From NCBI GenBank assembly GCA_965194655.1, contig OZ239148.1, positions 434,001 through 498,000 of the forward strand: a stretch of DNA of 64,000 bases, in the 5' to 3' direction. A model generated the notes under the pieces. It worked only from the letters and a program-made list of their open reading frames with translations, was not told the origin of the DNA and ran no database searches. Positions 1 through 8,275 of the stretch are shown one piece after another. The position numbers and the translations under genes are program-made. The stretch comes from Hahnella lacustris. Lineage in GTDB: Bacteria > Pseudomonadota > Gammaproteobacteria > Burkholderiales > Burkholderiaceae_A. The first letter of the stretch is position 1. Every line of letters begins with the position of its first letter.

Positions 1-1570
1 GCTCGTCTCCGAGCTCACTCGAGATCCTGCGCGTCGTGTGCTGCTGATTGAGGCAGGAGGAAGCCACAAGGACCTGAAGGTCGAGATGCCTGCTGGCTGG
101 GGTGCACTTGGAAATGACCCCAAATTCAGCTGGTGTCATTGGACAGAGCCCGAGCCCATGGCACACGGCCGTCGCGTCTCCATTCCAAGGGGAAAAGTGC
201 TCGGAGGATCCTCGTCCATCAATGGAATGATCTACATTCGTGGCCAACGATCCGATTACGACGCATGGGTCCAGGAGGGGGCATCGGGCTGGTCGTGGGA
301 TGAACTCCTCCCAGACTTTATGGCGACTGAGCATCAGCTCAACCTAAAGAACGACACACACGGTGTGGGCGGGTCACTGACTGCTGCGAGTCTGGCCACT
401 GTTCATCCGGTCTCACGCGCCATGATCGAGGCAGCAAAGTCTGCCGGCCTGTCTGAGGTAGACGACTTCAATGCCGGCCAAGCGGAGGGTTGCGGGCTCT
501 ATCAGGTGAATGTCCGAGAGGGCCGCCGAGAGTCGATTGCACATAGGGCGATTGAGCCAGCACTCAAGCGAAAGAACCTCACACTGGCAGACCACTCTCT
601 GGTCGAGCAGATACTTTTCGAAGGCAGGCGAGCCACTGGAGTCCGATACCGGCGACGCGATGGGACGGTAGTGGATGCGCGTGCGAGCATCGAAGTCATC
701 GTATGTGCTGGAAGCCTGGAGTCCCCCGGCATTCTGATGCGCTCTGGCATTGGTCCCTCTGATCAACTTCAGGCACTTGGTATCCCGGTTCTCCATCACC
801 TTCCTGGCGTTGGGCAGAATCTTCAGGACCATGCTGTCATTCCAATGGCCTATCGATTGAGAGCAGGGGCTCCGAGTCTGAATGCATCGCTTCGAGGCTT
901 GGGCTTGGTTGGAAGCCTGCTTCGATATCTACTGACGCGCTCTGGGCCCATGACCACGCCTCCTGCCGAGTTTGGCGCATACATTCGATCGAGTGAGGGA
1001 TTGCCCCATACCGATGTACAGGTCTTTGGTCTGCCCGTCACGGGCGACATTGAGGCGGCGCTCAAGGGCGGCCGACAGACCACAGAATCCAAGCCGGGAC
1101 TCACCCTGGCTCCCTATCAGGTAAGGCCTTGGTCTCGTGGTCAGATCACCCTGAAGGACGCAGACCCAAGGTCTCTCCCAAGAGTGCAGGTGAACTATCT
1201 CACCGATGAGCGGGATCAGCTGGTGTCCTTACGTGCAGTCCGATGGCTGCGAGAGATGACCTCTCAGCCGTCCCTGCGAGACCTGATTGAGCACGAGACC
1301 GAGCCTGGCGCGCAAAGGACCAGTGACGCCGATCTCATGGAATGGATCGGTCGTGTCGTGACCACGGGACATCATCCGGTCGGGACTTGTCGCATGGGCC
1401 AAGCCAACGACCCTCGATCGGTGGTAGACCCTCAGTTAAGGGTGAATGGGCTGGAGGGCCTCCGAGTTGCCGACGCAAGCGTGATGCCATCGCTCATCAG
1501 CGGAAATACGAATGCCACTGCCGTGGTGATTGGCCACCGGGCGGCTCGGTTGATCACTTCGTCGACTTGA
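1..1570 (+). CDS. GMC family FAD-dependent alcohol oxidoreductase (5' end outside window)
   Basis: FAD-dependent oxidation of an alcohol to an aldehyde or ketone, of the choline dehydrogenase/alcohol dehydrogenase type. The reading frame is open from base 2, where the residues before LLIEAGG already fit the family, so the N-terminal FAD-binding GxGxxG lies off the left edge; about 522 residues are visible. Seen here are GMC signature 1 (RGKVLGGSSSINGMIYIRGQ), signature 2 (GSLESPGILMRSGIG) and the C-terminal catalytic region with TGHHPVGTCRMG followed by SGNTNATAVVIG. The substrate cannot be read from sequence. Neighbouring acyl-CoA dehydrogenases suggest that it oxidises an alcohol feeding a CoA-dependent degradation pathway. 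Its 3' end overlaps the convergent hydrolase gene by 17 nt. Confidence 0.9.
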   Translation, partial: LVSELTRDPARRVLLIEAGGSHKDLKVEMPAGWGALGNDPKFSWCHWTEPEPMAHGRRVSIPRGKVLGGSSSINGMIYIRGQRSDYDAWVQEGASGWSWDELLPDFMATEHQLNLKNDTHGVGGSLTAASLATVHPVSRAMIEAAKSAGLSEVDDFNAGQAEGCGLYQVNVREGRRESIAHRAIEPALKRKNLTLADHSLVEQILFEGRRATGVRYRRRDGTVVDARASIEVIVCAGSLESPGILMRSGIGPSDQLQALGIPVLHHLPGVGQNLQDHAVIPMAYRLRAGAPSLNASLRGLGLVGSLLRYLLTRSGPMTTPPAEFGAYIRSSEGLPHTDVQVFGLPVTGDIEAALKGGRQTTESKPGLTLAPYQVRPWSRGQITLKDADPRSLPRVQVNYLTDERDQLVSLRAVRWLREMTSQPSLRDLIEHETEPGAQRTSDADLMEWIGRVVTTGHHPVGTCRMGQANDPRSVVDPQLRVNGLEGLRVADASVMPSLISGNTNATAVVIGHRAARLITSST

Positions 1571-2855
1571 GCCCAGCGATGACTGCGCGAGCAGCCTCTA
1601 GGTGTAAGGCATCTGTCTCGCTTGAGCTTGGGCTGGGGTGGCTTCCGAGGTGCACGATCACTAAATCGTGGTCTGGATAAACCACCAAACGCTGTCCGAA
1701 CGCGCCACCCATATAGAAATGACGAGGCTGTCCGTGATGCACCCAGAACTGGGCCCGATAGCTATGGTCTGGGCGTGAGGCTTCTTTGCCACTTTTTCGG
1801 TATGCCTCGCGAGACCCACCCGCTGCGAGTGCCCGAGCGACTCGGGAGGGAATGACCTGCTGAACAGAATCTTGTTGGGTGGCCACCAGCATCGCCTGTC
1901 CGAGCTTGCCCAGGTCTGAGAGCGTCGCGTTAAAGCCGGCAAAGCTCACCTCTGTACCTGAGGGATCGAGCATCATGAAACCATCTTCCGTCGCGCCGAG
2001 CGGCTCCCACAGACGTCTCTGAATCCAGTGCGAGACCGATTGATTCGCAGCGCGTGAACAGACCCAAGCCAGGACATCCGTGGCCGGGCTTCGGTAACGA
2101 AATGCCGTTCCTCGTGGGTCGGACTCGAGCTGCTTGAGCGAGGGCAGCATGGCCAAGATACCTGAGGGGTCCTTGGGGTCACGGAGTTGGGGGGCCCAGC
2201 CCATGGCGCCCACGTAGCGAAAGATGTCCGACTTCGGATCGGTGTAGACCTCTGTGAAGCGAACGCTGTCAGTCATGTCCGCAACCTGTTGGATGGTGGC
2301 ATCGCCCCAAGCACTCTCGCTGAGTTCAGGAATGATGCTCTTCACACTCTGGTCCGGTTGGAGCTTTCCCTCCTCCATCAGCATCATGGCCATCAGACCA
2401 ACAAAGGATTTGGTCGCGGAGAAGAGGAGGTGCTGACGCTCTGGCGTCATGCCATTGACGTAGCGCTCTTCGATGATTTGACCCTTGTGAATCACCATCA
2501 CGGCATCGGTGTGGACTCGCTGGGTATAGTCCAGCCAGCTCAGGGGTTTTGGTTCGCCCGGAAGTGAGATCGTCAGGGCAGAAAACAGGTCCGGTCGAAG
2601 GGCCTTGGGCAGCTGCTGCGGCTGACTGCTGCGTCTCACCCGTCGGGTGGGGAAGAGTTCCTCCACATGTTGAAAGGACCAGATCTTCTGCGGATAGGCT
2701 TGCCAGTTAAGGAGGTGAATTCTCGAGGCCTCATGGGGGGGGAACCCTCTCATGAGGGACTGCGGGTCTACTGATGGGGTCGGCTGGGTCGCACAAGCGA
2801 TGTGTGGTGCCATCAGCAGGCAGGAGAGCAGCGACAGGCAGAAAGAAATTTTCAT
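1554..2855 (-). CDS. Secreted serine hydrolase, beta-lactamase/6-aminohexanoate-dimer hydrolase (NylB)-like
   Basis: Penicillin-binding-fold serine hydrolase, 433 aa, probably an esterase or amidase rather than a true beta-lactamase. An N-terminal signal peptide (MKISFCLSLLSCLLMAP...) indicates export. The SxxK nucleophile motif is SATK at about residues 146-149. A Tyr-x-Ser element lies near residue 254 (FRYRSPATDVLAW), and the C-terminal GGAFGQRLVVYPDHDL block is typical of NylB-like proteins. The start at 2855 is chosen because GGAG lies 5 nt upstream and the signal peptide begins there; a longer frame to 3032 has no such support. It is divergent from the acyl-CoA dehydrogenase gene at 2941 and could release an alcohol or acid from an ester for the adjacent pathway (inference). 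Confidence 0.85.
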   Translation of the reverse strand: MKISFCLSLLSCLLMAPHIACATQPTPSVDPQSLMRGFPPHEASRIHLLNWQAYPQKIWSFQHVEELFPTRRVRRSSQPQQLPKALRPDLFSALTISLPGEPKPLSWLDYTQRVHTDAVMVIHKGQIIEERYVNGMTPERQHLLFSATKSFVGLMAMMLMEEGKLQPDQSVKSIIPELSESAWGDATIQQVADMTDSVRFTEVYTDPKSDIFRYVGAMGWAPQLRDPKDPSGILAMLPSLKQLESDPRGTAFRYRSPATDVLAWVCSRAANQSVSHWIQRRLWEPLGATEDGFMMLDPSGTEVSFAGFNATLSDLGKLGQAMLVATQQDSVQQVIPSRVARALAAGGSREAYRKSGKEASRPDHSYRAQFWVHHGQPRHFYMGGAFGQRLVVYPDHDLVIVHLGSHPSPSSSETDALHLEAARAVIAGLKSTK

Positions 2856-2940
2856 TTCTCCAATGTCTGCCATGTTCTGCTCATGGACATCGTCACTCCG
2901 GACGATGGCTTCTTTTTCACCAACGCAAACACTCGACCTT

Positions 2941-3960
2941 ATGGATTCACATTTCAGTCTTTGCCCGAGTGCTGAGCAGCAGCAGTTGGTTGAGGCAGTG
3001 GGCCGTATGCTCAGAGGCCTGGCAGACCCCATGGATGCCTCGGCCGTGCGAGAGGGCCTAATGGATCTGGGACTGTTGGGCGCTCAGCTCGATGAACAGG
3101 ACGGCGGATGGGGTCAGTCCTTGGCTACCCTTGCCCTGGTGCATGAGATGCTCGGGCTGTGGCGTACCCAGCCGTGTCTGTTGGAATGGACGGTTGTGCT
3201 TACGGATGTCTGGGGCATGCAGGGCCTGCCCATCGCACCATGCATCGATCAGGCGCTCTGGTCTGAGCGGCCCACGGTCCGAGGGGTTCTCTCTCCCCAG
3301 GGGGACCATTGGATGCTCGATGGATCGATCCGATTGTCGGGAGCGCCCAAGAGTCCCGCTGAATGGGTGGTGTGGTTTGAGGATGACCGAGCAGTGCGTC
3401 ACATGACGGTGTTTTCTCCCTCCACGCTGCCGCAGTCATGCCCAAGCTTCTCCCCCTTGCAGAATGAGCTTCAAACCTGGGCGTTCCATCAGCAGATGGT
3501 TCCGCTTCATCTGGTGAGGCCAGCCCGAGTGGTGATGCGAGCCTCATGGGCCATTCTCCGGTCGGCGGAACTGGTGGGCTGGTCCCAATCAGTACTGGAC
3601 CAGTGTGTGAACTATGTTCAGTCTCGAGAGCAGTTTGGCGGGCCGATTGGCCGCTTCCAAGCCATACAACATAGCCTCGCCAAGATGCTGATCTCAGTCG
3701 AGGCTGCTCGATCCGCAGTCTACGGTGCCGCATGCCTGCTGCCGACAGCGACTTCAGAGGCCGAGCGCTGGTCGCATGGTGCACACGCTGTCCTGGAGGC
3801 CTTGGAGGCGAGTCGCTTCTGCACTCAAGAAGCGATTCAAGTGCATGGAGGAATGGGCTATACCCGGGATTGCGGCCTGGATCGTCCCTTGCTCACTTGC
3901 TTCCAGATTGAGGCTCAGCTCCATCAAATGACTGACTGGGTGGGGGCGATATCAGTATGA
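2941..3960 (+). CDS. Acyl-CoA dehydrogenase, small subunit-like
   Basis: A short (339 aa) acyl-CoA dehydrogenase family protein. The FAD-contacting SREQFGGPIGRFQAIQH block and the C-terminal EAIQVHGGMGYTRD block are clear, but the N-terminal half is divergent and the usual C-terminal Glu-containing active-site segment is absent. Known unequal pairs such as the actinobacterial FadE28/FadE29 steroid side-chain enzymes form alpha2beta2 tetramers in which only some sites are complete. Coupling to the next gene through ATGA (3957-3960) makes the same arrangement likely here. The start at 2941 (MDSHFSLCPS) gives a normal N-terminus; 2905 is an in-frame alternative. Substrate unknown. Confidence 0.85.
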   Translation: MDSHFSLCPSAEQQQLVEAVGRMLRGLADPMDASAVREGLMDLGLLGAQLDEQDGGWGQSLATLALVHEMLGLWRTQPCLLEWTVVLTDVWGMQGLPIAPCIDQALWSERPTVRGVLSPQGDHWMLDGSIRLSGAPKSPAEWVVWFEDDRAVRHMTVFSPSTLPQSCPSFSPLQNELQTWAFHQQMVPLHLVRPARVVMRASWAILRSAELVGWSQSVLDQCVNYVQSREQFGGPIGRFQAIQHSLAKMLISVEAARSAVYGAACLLPTATSEAERWSHGAHAVLEALEASRFCTQEAIQVHGGMGYTRDCGLDRPLLTCFQIEAQLHQMTDWVGAISV

Positions 3961-5141
3961 ATCTTCAAGAGTCCCCAGAGCTTCTTGCTTTTAGGGCCAG
4001 CGTTCGAGACTGGATGTCAGCCCATTTCGCAGGCTCGTTTCGACAGTTGGAGGGTGTGATTGGCCCGGGCTCGAAGGGATTTGACTGCGAACTTGCGAAA
4101 GCCTGGGAGCGCAAGGTGGCTTCTGGGGGCTGGATCGGTCTTACCTGGCCGAGCGCTGTCGGCGGTAGGGCACTGCCACTTGTATATGAGATGGCTTTTC
4201 AAGAGGAATACGTTCGCGCGGGCGGACCGGGCCGCTTAGGGCACATTGGGGAACATCTGCTGGCACCAACCCTCATTGCTGAGGGGACTGAGGCTCAGCG
4301 AGCCCGATTCCTGCCTCCCATTCTTCGGGGGGAGGCGTTTTGGGCTCAGGGCTACTCGGAGCCCGGCGCCGGCTCCGATCTGGCGAGTCTTCGAACACGC
4401 GCTGATTGGGACTCAGATGACCAGCAATGGCGGGTGACGGGGCAGAAGGTCTGGACCTCTTGGGCGCGTGAGTCTGACTGGGCGTTTGTGTTGGCCCGCT
4501 CGGAGCACGGCTCACAAAGGCATCGCGGCCTGGTCTTGTTGATGGTGTCCTTGCATCAGCCGGGTGTGTCGATTCGACCCATTGAACAGATCTCCGGCGC
4601 GTCGGAATTTAACGAACTTTTTCTCGATGGGGCGATTGCGCAAGCCGACGCCGCGATTGGAGCACCCGGTGACGGCTGGCGTGTGGCCATGGATCTGTTG
4701 ACGCACGAGAGGGGTGCTTCCACTCTGGGGCAGCAGGCTCAATTCATCAGAGAGTTCGAACGGCTCACGTTATTCCTGAGGCGACACTCGCTTCTGCACG
4801 ACGCCTCGGTTGCTCAGGAGTGGTCGCGTCACCTCGCTCGGTTAAGAACCTTGCGTCACCATGCCATTCGGGTGGCCTCAAGCCTATCGACCTCTCAGGG
4901 GCAGAGCGCTGCTTCAGCCTCAAAGTATCTCTGGTCGAACTGGCGCCGAGATGTGGGCCATTTTGCCGCACGATGTCTGGCGCGAATCCCTTCGCTAGAC
5001 GCCTCAGAGAGAGCGGTGGTGGATCACCTGATCTCTCTGTGGCTCACCTCTAAGGCAGACACCATTTATGCGGGCACCAACGAGATTCAGCTGAACCTCA
5101 TTGCCCGACGAACCTTGGGATTGCCGAGGACTTCAAGCTGA
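3957..5141 (+). CDS. Acyl-CoA dehydrogenase, large subunit-like partner
   Basis: Full-length acyl-CoA dehydrogenase, 394 aa, with the flavin-binding segments GYSEPGAGSDLASL and VWTSWARESDWAFVL. Near the C-terminus YAGTNEIQ (about residues 371-378) carries Ala where medium-chain acyl-CoA dehydrogenase has its catalytic Glu (YEGT). The base must therefore come from another position, as in isovaleryl-CoA-type and steroid-type enzymes, or from the partner subunit. It overlaps the preceding gene by 4 nt (ATGA), implying translational coupling and stoichiometric assembly. This is the FadE29/CaiA-like half of a probable heteromer acting on a branched or bulky acyl-CoA (inference). Confidence 0.88.
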   Translation: MNLQESPELLAFRASVRDWMSAHFAGSFRQLEGVIGPGSKGFDCELAKAWERKVASGGWIGLTWPSAVGGRALPLVYEMAFQEEYVRAGGPGRLGHIGEHLLAPTLIAEGTEAQRARFLPPILRGEAFWAQGYSEPGAGSDLASLRTRADWDSDDQQWRVTGQKVWTSWARESDWAFVLARSEHGSQRHRGLVLLMVSLHQPGVSIRPIEQISGASEFNELFLDGAIAQADAAIGAPGDGWRVAMDLLTHERGASTLGQQAQFIREFERLTLFLRRHSLLHDASVAQEWSRHLARLRTLRHHAIRVASSLSTSQGQSAASASKYLWSNWRRDVGHFAARCLARIPSLDASERAVVDHLISLWLTSKADTIYAGTNEIQLNLIARRTLGLPRTSS

Positions 5142-5159
5142 AGCCCTCGGCGTTTCAAA

Positions 5160-7412
5160 CTACCACTTGAGCGTGGTCTGAAGGGTCACCTGACGCGGAG
5201 GCGTGTAATAGCCCTGAGTAAGGTTTCCAAACCCTGGCCCGAAGTCGATTCGGTTGGTCTGGTGCTCTTTGTCCGTGAGGTTCTTGACAGACAGTGACAC
5301 CACTCCATCGAGCCCTTTGCCAAGCGAAATCTCGCGAAGGCTCAGACGCGCATTGATGATGGCGTGGGAGCCCACTCGAGTGTTCTTGGCCACCTGAGCC
5401 ATGGGATCGAAACCCGCACCCGACTCTGCGAGCTGAAAGGGATAGAGGTAGTAGCTGCTCTTGAACCCAACTTCCAGCTGACCAAAGAGCTGCCCAAAGC
5501 CGGTTTGTGCAAGTCGGCTGTCTAATGCGAGGTTGGCATTGTGCTTGGGCGCGTGGATGAAGGCTCGGTTGTTCGCGACGTTCTGCCCCTTGTCAATGAA
5601 CTCGTCGTAGCGGCCATTGAGATAGCCGTATGAAAATTGAAGCTTGGATGAAGACGAGAGTTGCACCACGCCATCGACTTCAAGTCCATCGACCTTGGCC
5701 TTGCCGGCGTTTCGGATCACTGATGCGGCCGCGCCCTCTGCGGTGAAAATGGCCAGCTGCATGTCATCGATCTTATTGCTAAAGCCCGTGAGGTTCAGGA
5801 GCCCCTTGCCGTTCATGATCTTGGATTTCAACCCCACTTCAATGCTCTGTTGGGTCTCGGGCTTGAACGCGGTTTGAACTTCCTTCACATTGCTCGCGAT
5901 TCCCTCGGGAGTGGGATTCACCACACCGAACTCTCCATTGAAGCCGCCGCTCTTGAAACCTTCAGCGTAGCGAGCATAAAGCTGTTGGTTTGCATTGAGC
6001 TTATAGCCCAGGGACACCATCGGAGTCGTGGCGCTGAAAGTCTCCTCTGCGGAGGTTCCAGCTGGAACCAGAGGGATGAATGGGTCGCCGATTGCTGTGT
6101 TGAATCCAAGGGTGCGGGTGATGGACTTCTTTTCCTCTGTGGACCGCAGGCCAGCGGTGAGGGTGAGGTTCGGTTGGATCTGGACATCGGCTTGCCCGTA
6201 AATGGCATTGGATTCAGTGGTGAAGCCGTAACGCGAATCAAAATTGAAGGTCCCGAAGAAATACTTCTGAGGGTTGTTGGTGAATCCCTCGTCTTCAAAA
6301 CGATAGACACCAGCCACATAGTTCACCCCGCCTCGGGAGCCCGTCCACTGCAGTTCAGCGGATGACTGGTCGTAGTCGGAGAGTCGTTGGGTATGAGCCA
6401 CGAGGAGTGGGGATCCATCGAGGTCCAGCGCGTCCTCCCAGGTCATGCTTCTGCTCGACAGAATCACCTTGATTCGGTCGGTTGCGCTCGCGGCAAGGTC
6501 AGCAGTCAGCGTATGCCCCTGAACCTTCGAGATTTCGAAGAGTTCGCCATCGACCGCTGCGGTCTTCTGGCGGGTCGAAAACACGAAGTCGGTCAGGAAT
6601 GGGAGGTCAGAGCGTACGAGTTGAGAGTGGGTCGGTGTCTGGTCGACTTTGGAATAATCGAACCGATAGTCCAATGAGAAATCTTTGGTGGCCGCTAGGG
6701 TCGCAGCCAGGCGAAAGCTTGTCTCGTCTGCGCCATTGAGATCCTTGACGCTGCTCCCAGGCGCTGTCTTCACCCAGCCGTCACGCTTTTCTTGGCGAAG
6801 GCCCAAGCCCACTTTCAGTGCGCCGCTGGAGGGTAGGTCCATCGATGCCTTGAGGATTCGCTCAGAGTCTGTGCCCAGCCCTACTGTTGCCTCTGCCGCA
6901 AACTCACCCAGTGGCTTGCGCGTCACAAAGTTGATGGCTCCAGCGAGGGTGTTTCGGCCATAGAGCGTGCCTTGGGGGCCGCGAAGAGCCTCAATTCGCT
7001 CGAGGTCAAGGAGCTTAAAGATGGAGCCTTGTGTCTTCCCAATGTAAACCCCATCGACATAAATACCGACGGCGGTGTCCCAGAAGAGCGCAGGGTTCGT
7101 GGTGACCCCCCCTCTAATCGCGATCTGAGAAGCAGTCGAGTTGCCTGGCGTCTTTGACACCATGAGGTTGGGCGCTAAACCGGAGAGATCCGAGACGTCC
7201 TCTAGTTCGCGATTCTGAATGTCTTGTGCAGTGAGGGCCGTGACGGCAATGGGCACCTCTTGCAGGGGCTGGGCACGCTTCTGGGCGGTCACCGTAATTT
7301 CTTGGACATTCTGGGCGATGACGCCCGTGGAGCCCAGGGTGGCAAACGCGGCCGCAATGGCCCATGCGAGAGGTTTCCGAGCGTGTGGTGTTGGGTGGCG
7401 TGTGTGCGACAT
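5160..7412 (-). CDS. TonB-dependent outer-membrane receptor
   Basis: TonB-dependent receptor, 750 aa, for energised uptake across the outer membrane. It has a signal peptide (ending near GSTGVIAQ), a TonB-box-like EITVTAQKR segment just after the cleavage site, a plug domain (DLSGLAPNLMVS, then TLYGRNTLAGAINFVTRKP) and a C-terminal beta-barrel ending in an aromatic residue (TLKW). The plug resembles the 'iron complex' receptor group that, in sphingomonads and marine gammaproteobacteria, often imports organic substrates encoded next to catabolic genes. It is convergent with the acyl-CoA dehydrogenase pair (18 nt between stops) and divergent from the SDR gene, so its cargo is probably the substrate of this island (inference). 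Confidence 0.92.
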   Translation of the reverse strand: MSHTRHPTPHARKPLAWAIAAAFATLGSTGVIAQNVQEITVTAQKRAQPLQEVPIAVTALTAQDIQNRELEDVSDLSGLAPNLMVSKTPGNSTASQIAIRGGVTTNPALFWDTAVGIYVDGVYIGKTQGSIFKLLDLERIEALRGPQGTLYGRNTLAGAINFVTRKPLGEFAAEATVGLGTDSERILKASMDLPSSGALKVGLGLRQEKRDGWVKTAPGSSVKDLNGADETSFRLAATLAATKDFSLDYRFDYSKVDQTPTHSQLVRSDLPFLTDFVFSTRQKTAAVDGELFEISKVQGHTLTADLAASATDRIKVILSSRSMTWEDALDLDGSPLLVAHTQRLSDYDQSSAELQWTGSRGGVNYVAGVYRFEDEGFTNNPQKYFFGTFNFDSRYGFTTESNAIYGQADVQIQPNLTLTAGLRSTEEKKSITRTLGFNTAIGDPFIPLVPAGTSAEETFSATTPMVSLGYKLNANQQLYARYAEGFKSGGFNGEFGVVNPTPEGIASNVKEVQTAFKPETQQSIEVGLKSKIMNGKGLLNLTGFSNKIDDMQLAIFTAEGAAASVIRNAGKAKVDGLEVDGVVQLSSSSKLQFSYGYLNGRYDEFIDKGQNVANNRAFIHAPKHNANLALDSRLAQTGFGQLFGQLEVGFKSSYYLYPFQLAESGAGFDPMAQVAKNTRVGSHAIINARLSLREISLGKGLDGVVSLSVKNLTDKEHQTNRIDFGPGFGNLTQGYYTPPRQVTLQTTLKW

Positions 7413-7505
7413 GCTGAGTCTCCTTGTAGTGATGTCACACTAGCAACCTGCACCGTCCGTGCATGGTCCGTTTGAACGATCTCTCGACTCATGGGGGTTA
7501 ATGCA
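7413..7505. promoter_or_regulatory. Divergent promoter region with two inverted repeats
   Basis: This short region separates the TonB receptor (minus) from the SDR gene (plus) and must hold the promoters of both. Two perfect-arm inverted repeats are visible: TAGTG/CACTA with a 6-nt spacer (7427-7442) and TGCAC/GTGCA with a 5-nt spacer (7449-7463). Either could be an operator for a substrate-responsive repressor, but no regulator gene lies nearby. A G-run at 7493-7497 serves as the ribosome site for the SDR start at 7506. Confidence 0.4.
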
Positions 7506-8249
7506 ATGCAGAATCAGCAGCGTTTCTCTGGATTGACCTTTCTGGTGACTGGGGCCAGTTCGGGCTTGGGCGCTCATTTCTGTCAGGCTCTGCATGCTCA
7601 GGGGGCTCGGGTTATTGGCCTGGCCCGTCGGGACTGTAGCGCTCAGCCAGGGGTAGACCGAGCCATCCAGGCAGACATTGCAGACGCCTCAGGCCTTCAG
7701 GCGGCGGTCGCTCGAGTCCTTGGATTGCCCGGGGAGGCGGATCGCATTGACGGACTGGTGAACAATGCGGGCATTGCGATCACTGCAAGCCTTGATCAGA
7801 CCGCTCCTGAGGATGAGGCTCGGGTCCTCGCCACGAACATTTCAGGTGTGACCAACATGACGCGGGTCATGACGCCCTATCTGCGTGCACAGGGCGGGGG
7901 TGTCATGGTGAACATGGCCTCGGTGCTCGGCATACTCCCTGTCAAGCAGGTGGCGACTTACGCGGCAAGCAAAGCGGCGATTATTCAGATGACGCGTTCT
8001 GCAGCCATCGAGCTTGCGCGAGATCAGATTCGGGTGAATGCGTTGGCCCCAGGATATGTGAAGACGGAGCTGAATTCGGACATCTTGGACGGACCTGCCG
8101 GGGAGGCTTTGAAGAAGATGTCGCCCCTGAGACGATTCGCCAGACCCGAAGAGCTAGACGCCGCACTCTTCTGTCTACTGGATCCTGAAAACAGCTATAT
8201 GACGGGAGCAGTCATGGTGGTGGATGGTGGCATGAGTGCGGGCTTGTAA
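7506..8249 (+). CDS. Short-chain dehydrogenase/reductase (SDR)
   Basis: Classical NAD(P)-dependent SDR, 247 aa. It has the nucleotide-binding TGASSGLG (residues 15-22), the structural NNAG (GLVNNAGIAI), catalytic Ser in NMASVLG (about 139) and the Tyr/Lys pair in YAASK (about 152 and 156). The start at 7506 is preferred over 7491 because GGGGG sits 8 nt upstream of it. The gene leads a plus-strand run with an acyl-CoA dehydrogenase and an APH-like kinase. By analogy with LvaD of the levulinate pathway, it could interconvert a 4-keto and a 4-hydroxy acyl-CoA; a 3-hydroxy substrate is equally possible on sequence alone. Confidence 0.9.
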   Translation: MQNQQRFSGLTFLVTGASSGLGAHFCQALHAQGARVIGLARRDCSAQPGVDRAIQADIADASGLQAAVARVLGLPGEADRIDGLVNNAGIAITASLDQTAPEDEARVLATNISGVTNMTRVMTPYLRAQGGGVMVNMASVLGILPVKQVATYAASKAAIIQMTRSAAIELARDQIRVNALAPGYVKTELNSDILDGPAGEALKKMSPLRRFARPEELDAALFCLLDPENSYMTGAVMVVDGGMSAGL

Positions 8250-8275
8250 ATGCGAATAATCAGAGGGGACTGATC

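Noticed and set aside
1554..2855. True class C beta-lactamase
   Set aside because: The SxxK motif is shared, but the Tyr-x-Ser and GGAFGQ segments match NylB-like esterase/amidase proteins better.
2856..3032. N-terminal extension of the serine hydrolase
   Set aside because: A proper signal peptide with a ribosome site starts at 2855, and the extension would overlap the divergent ACAD gene.
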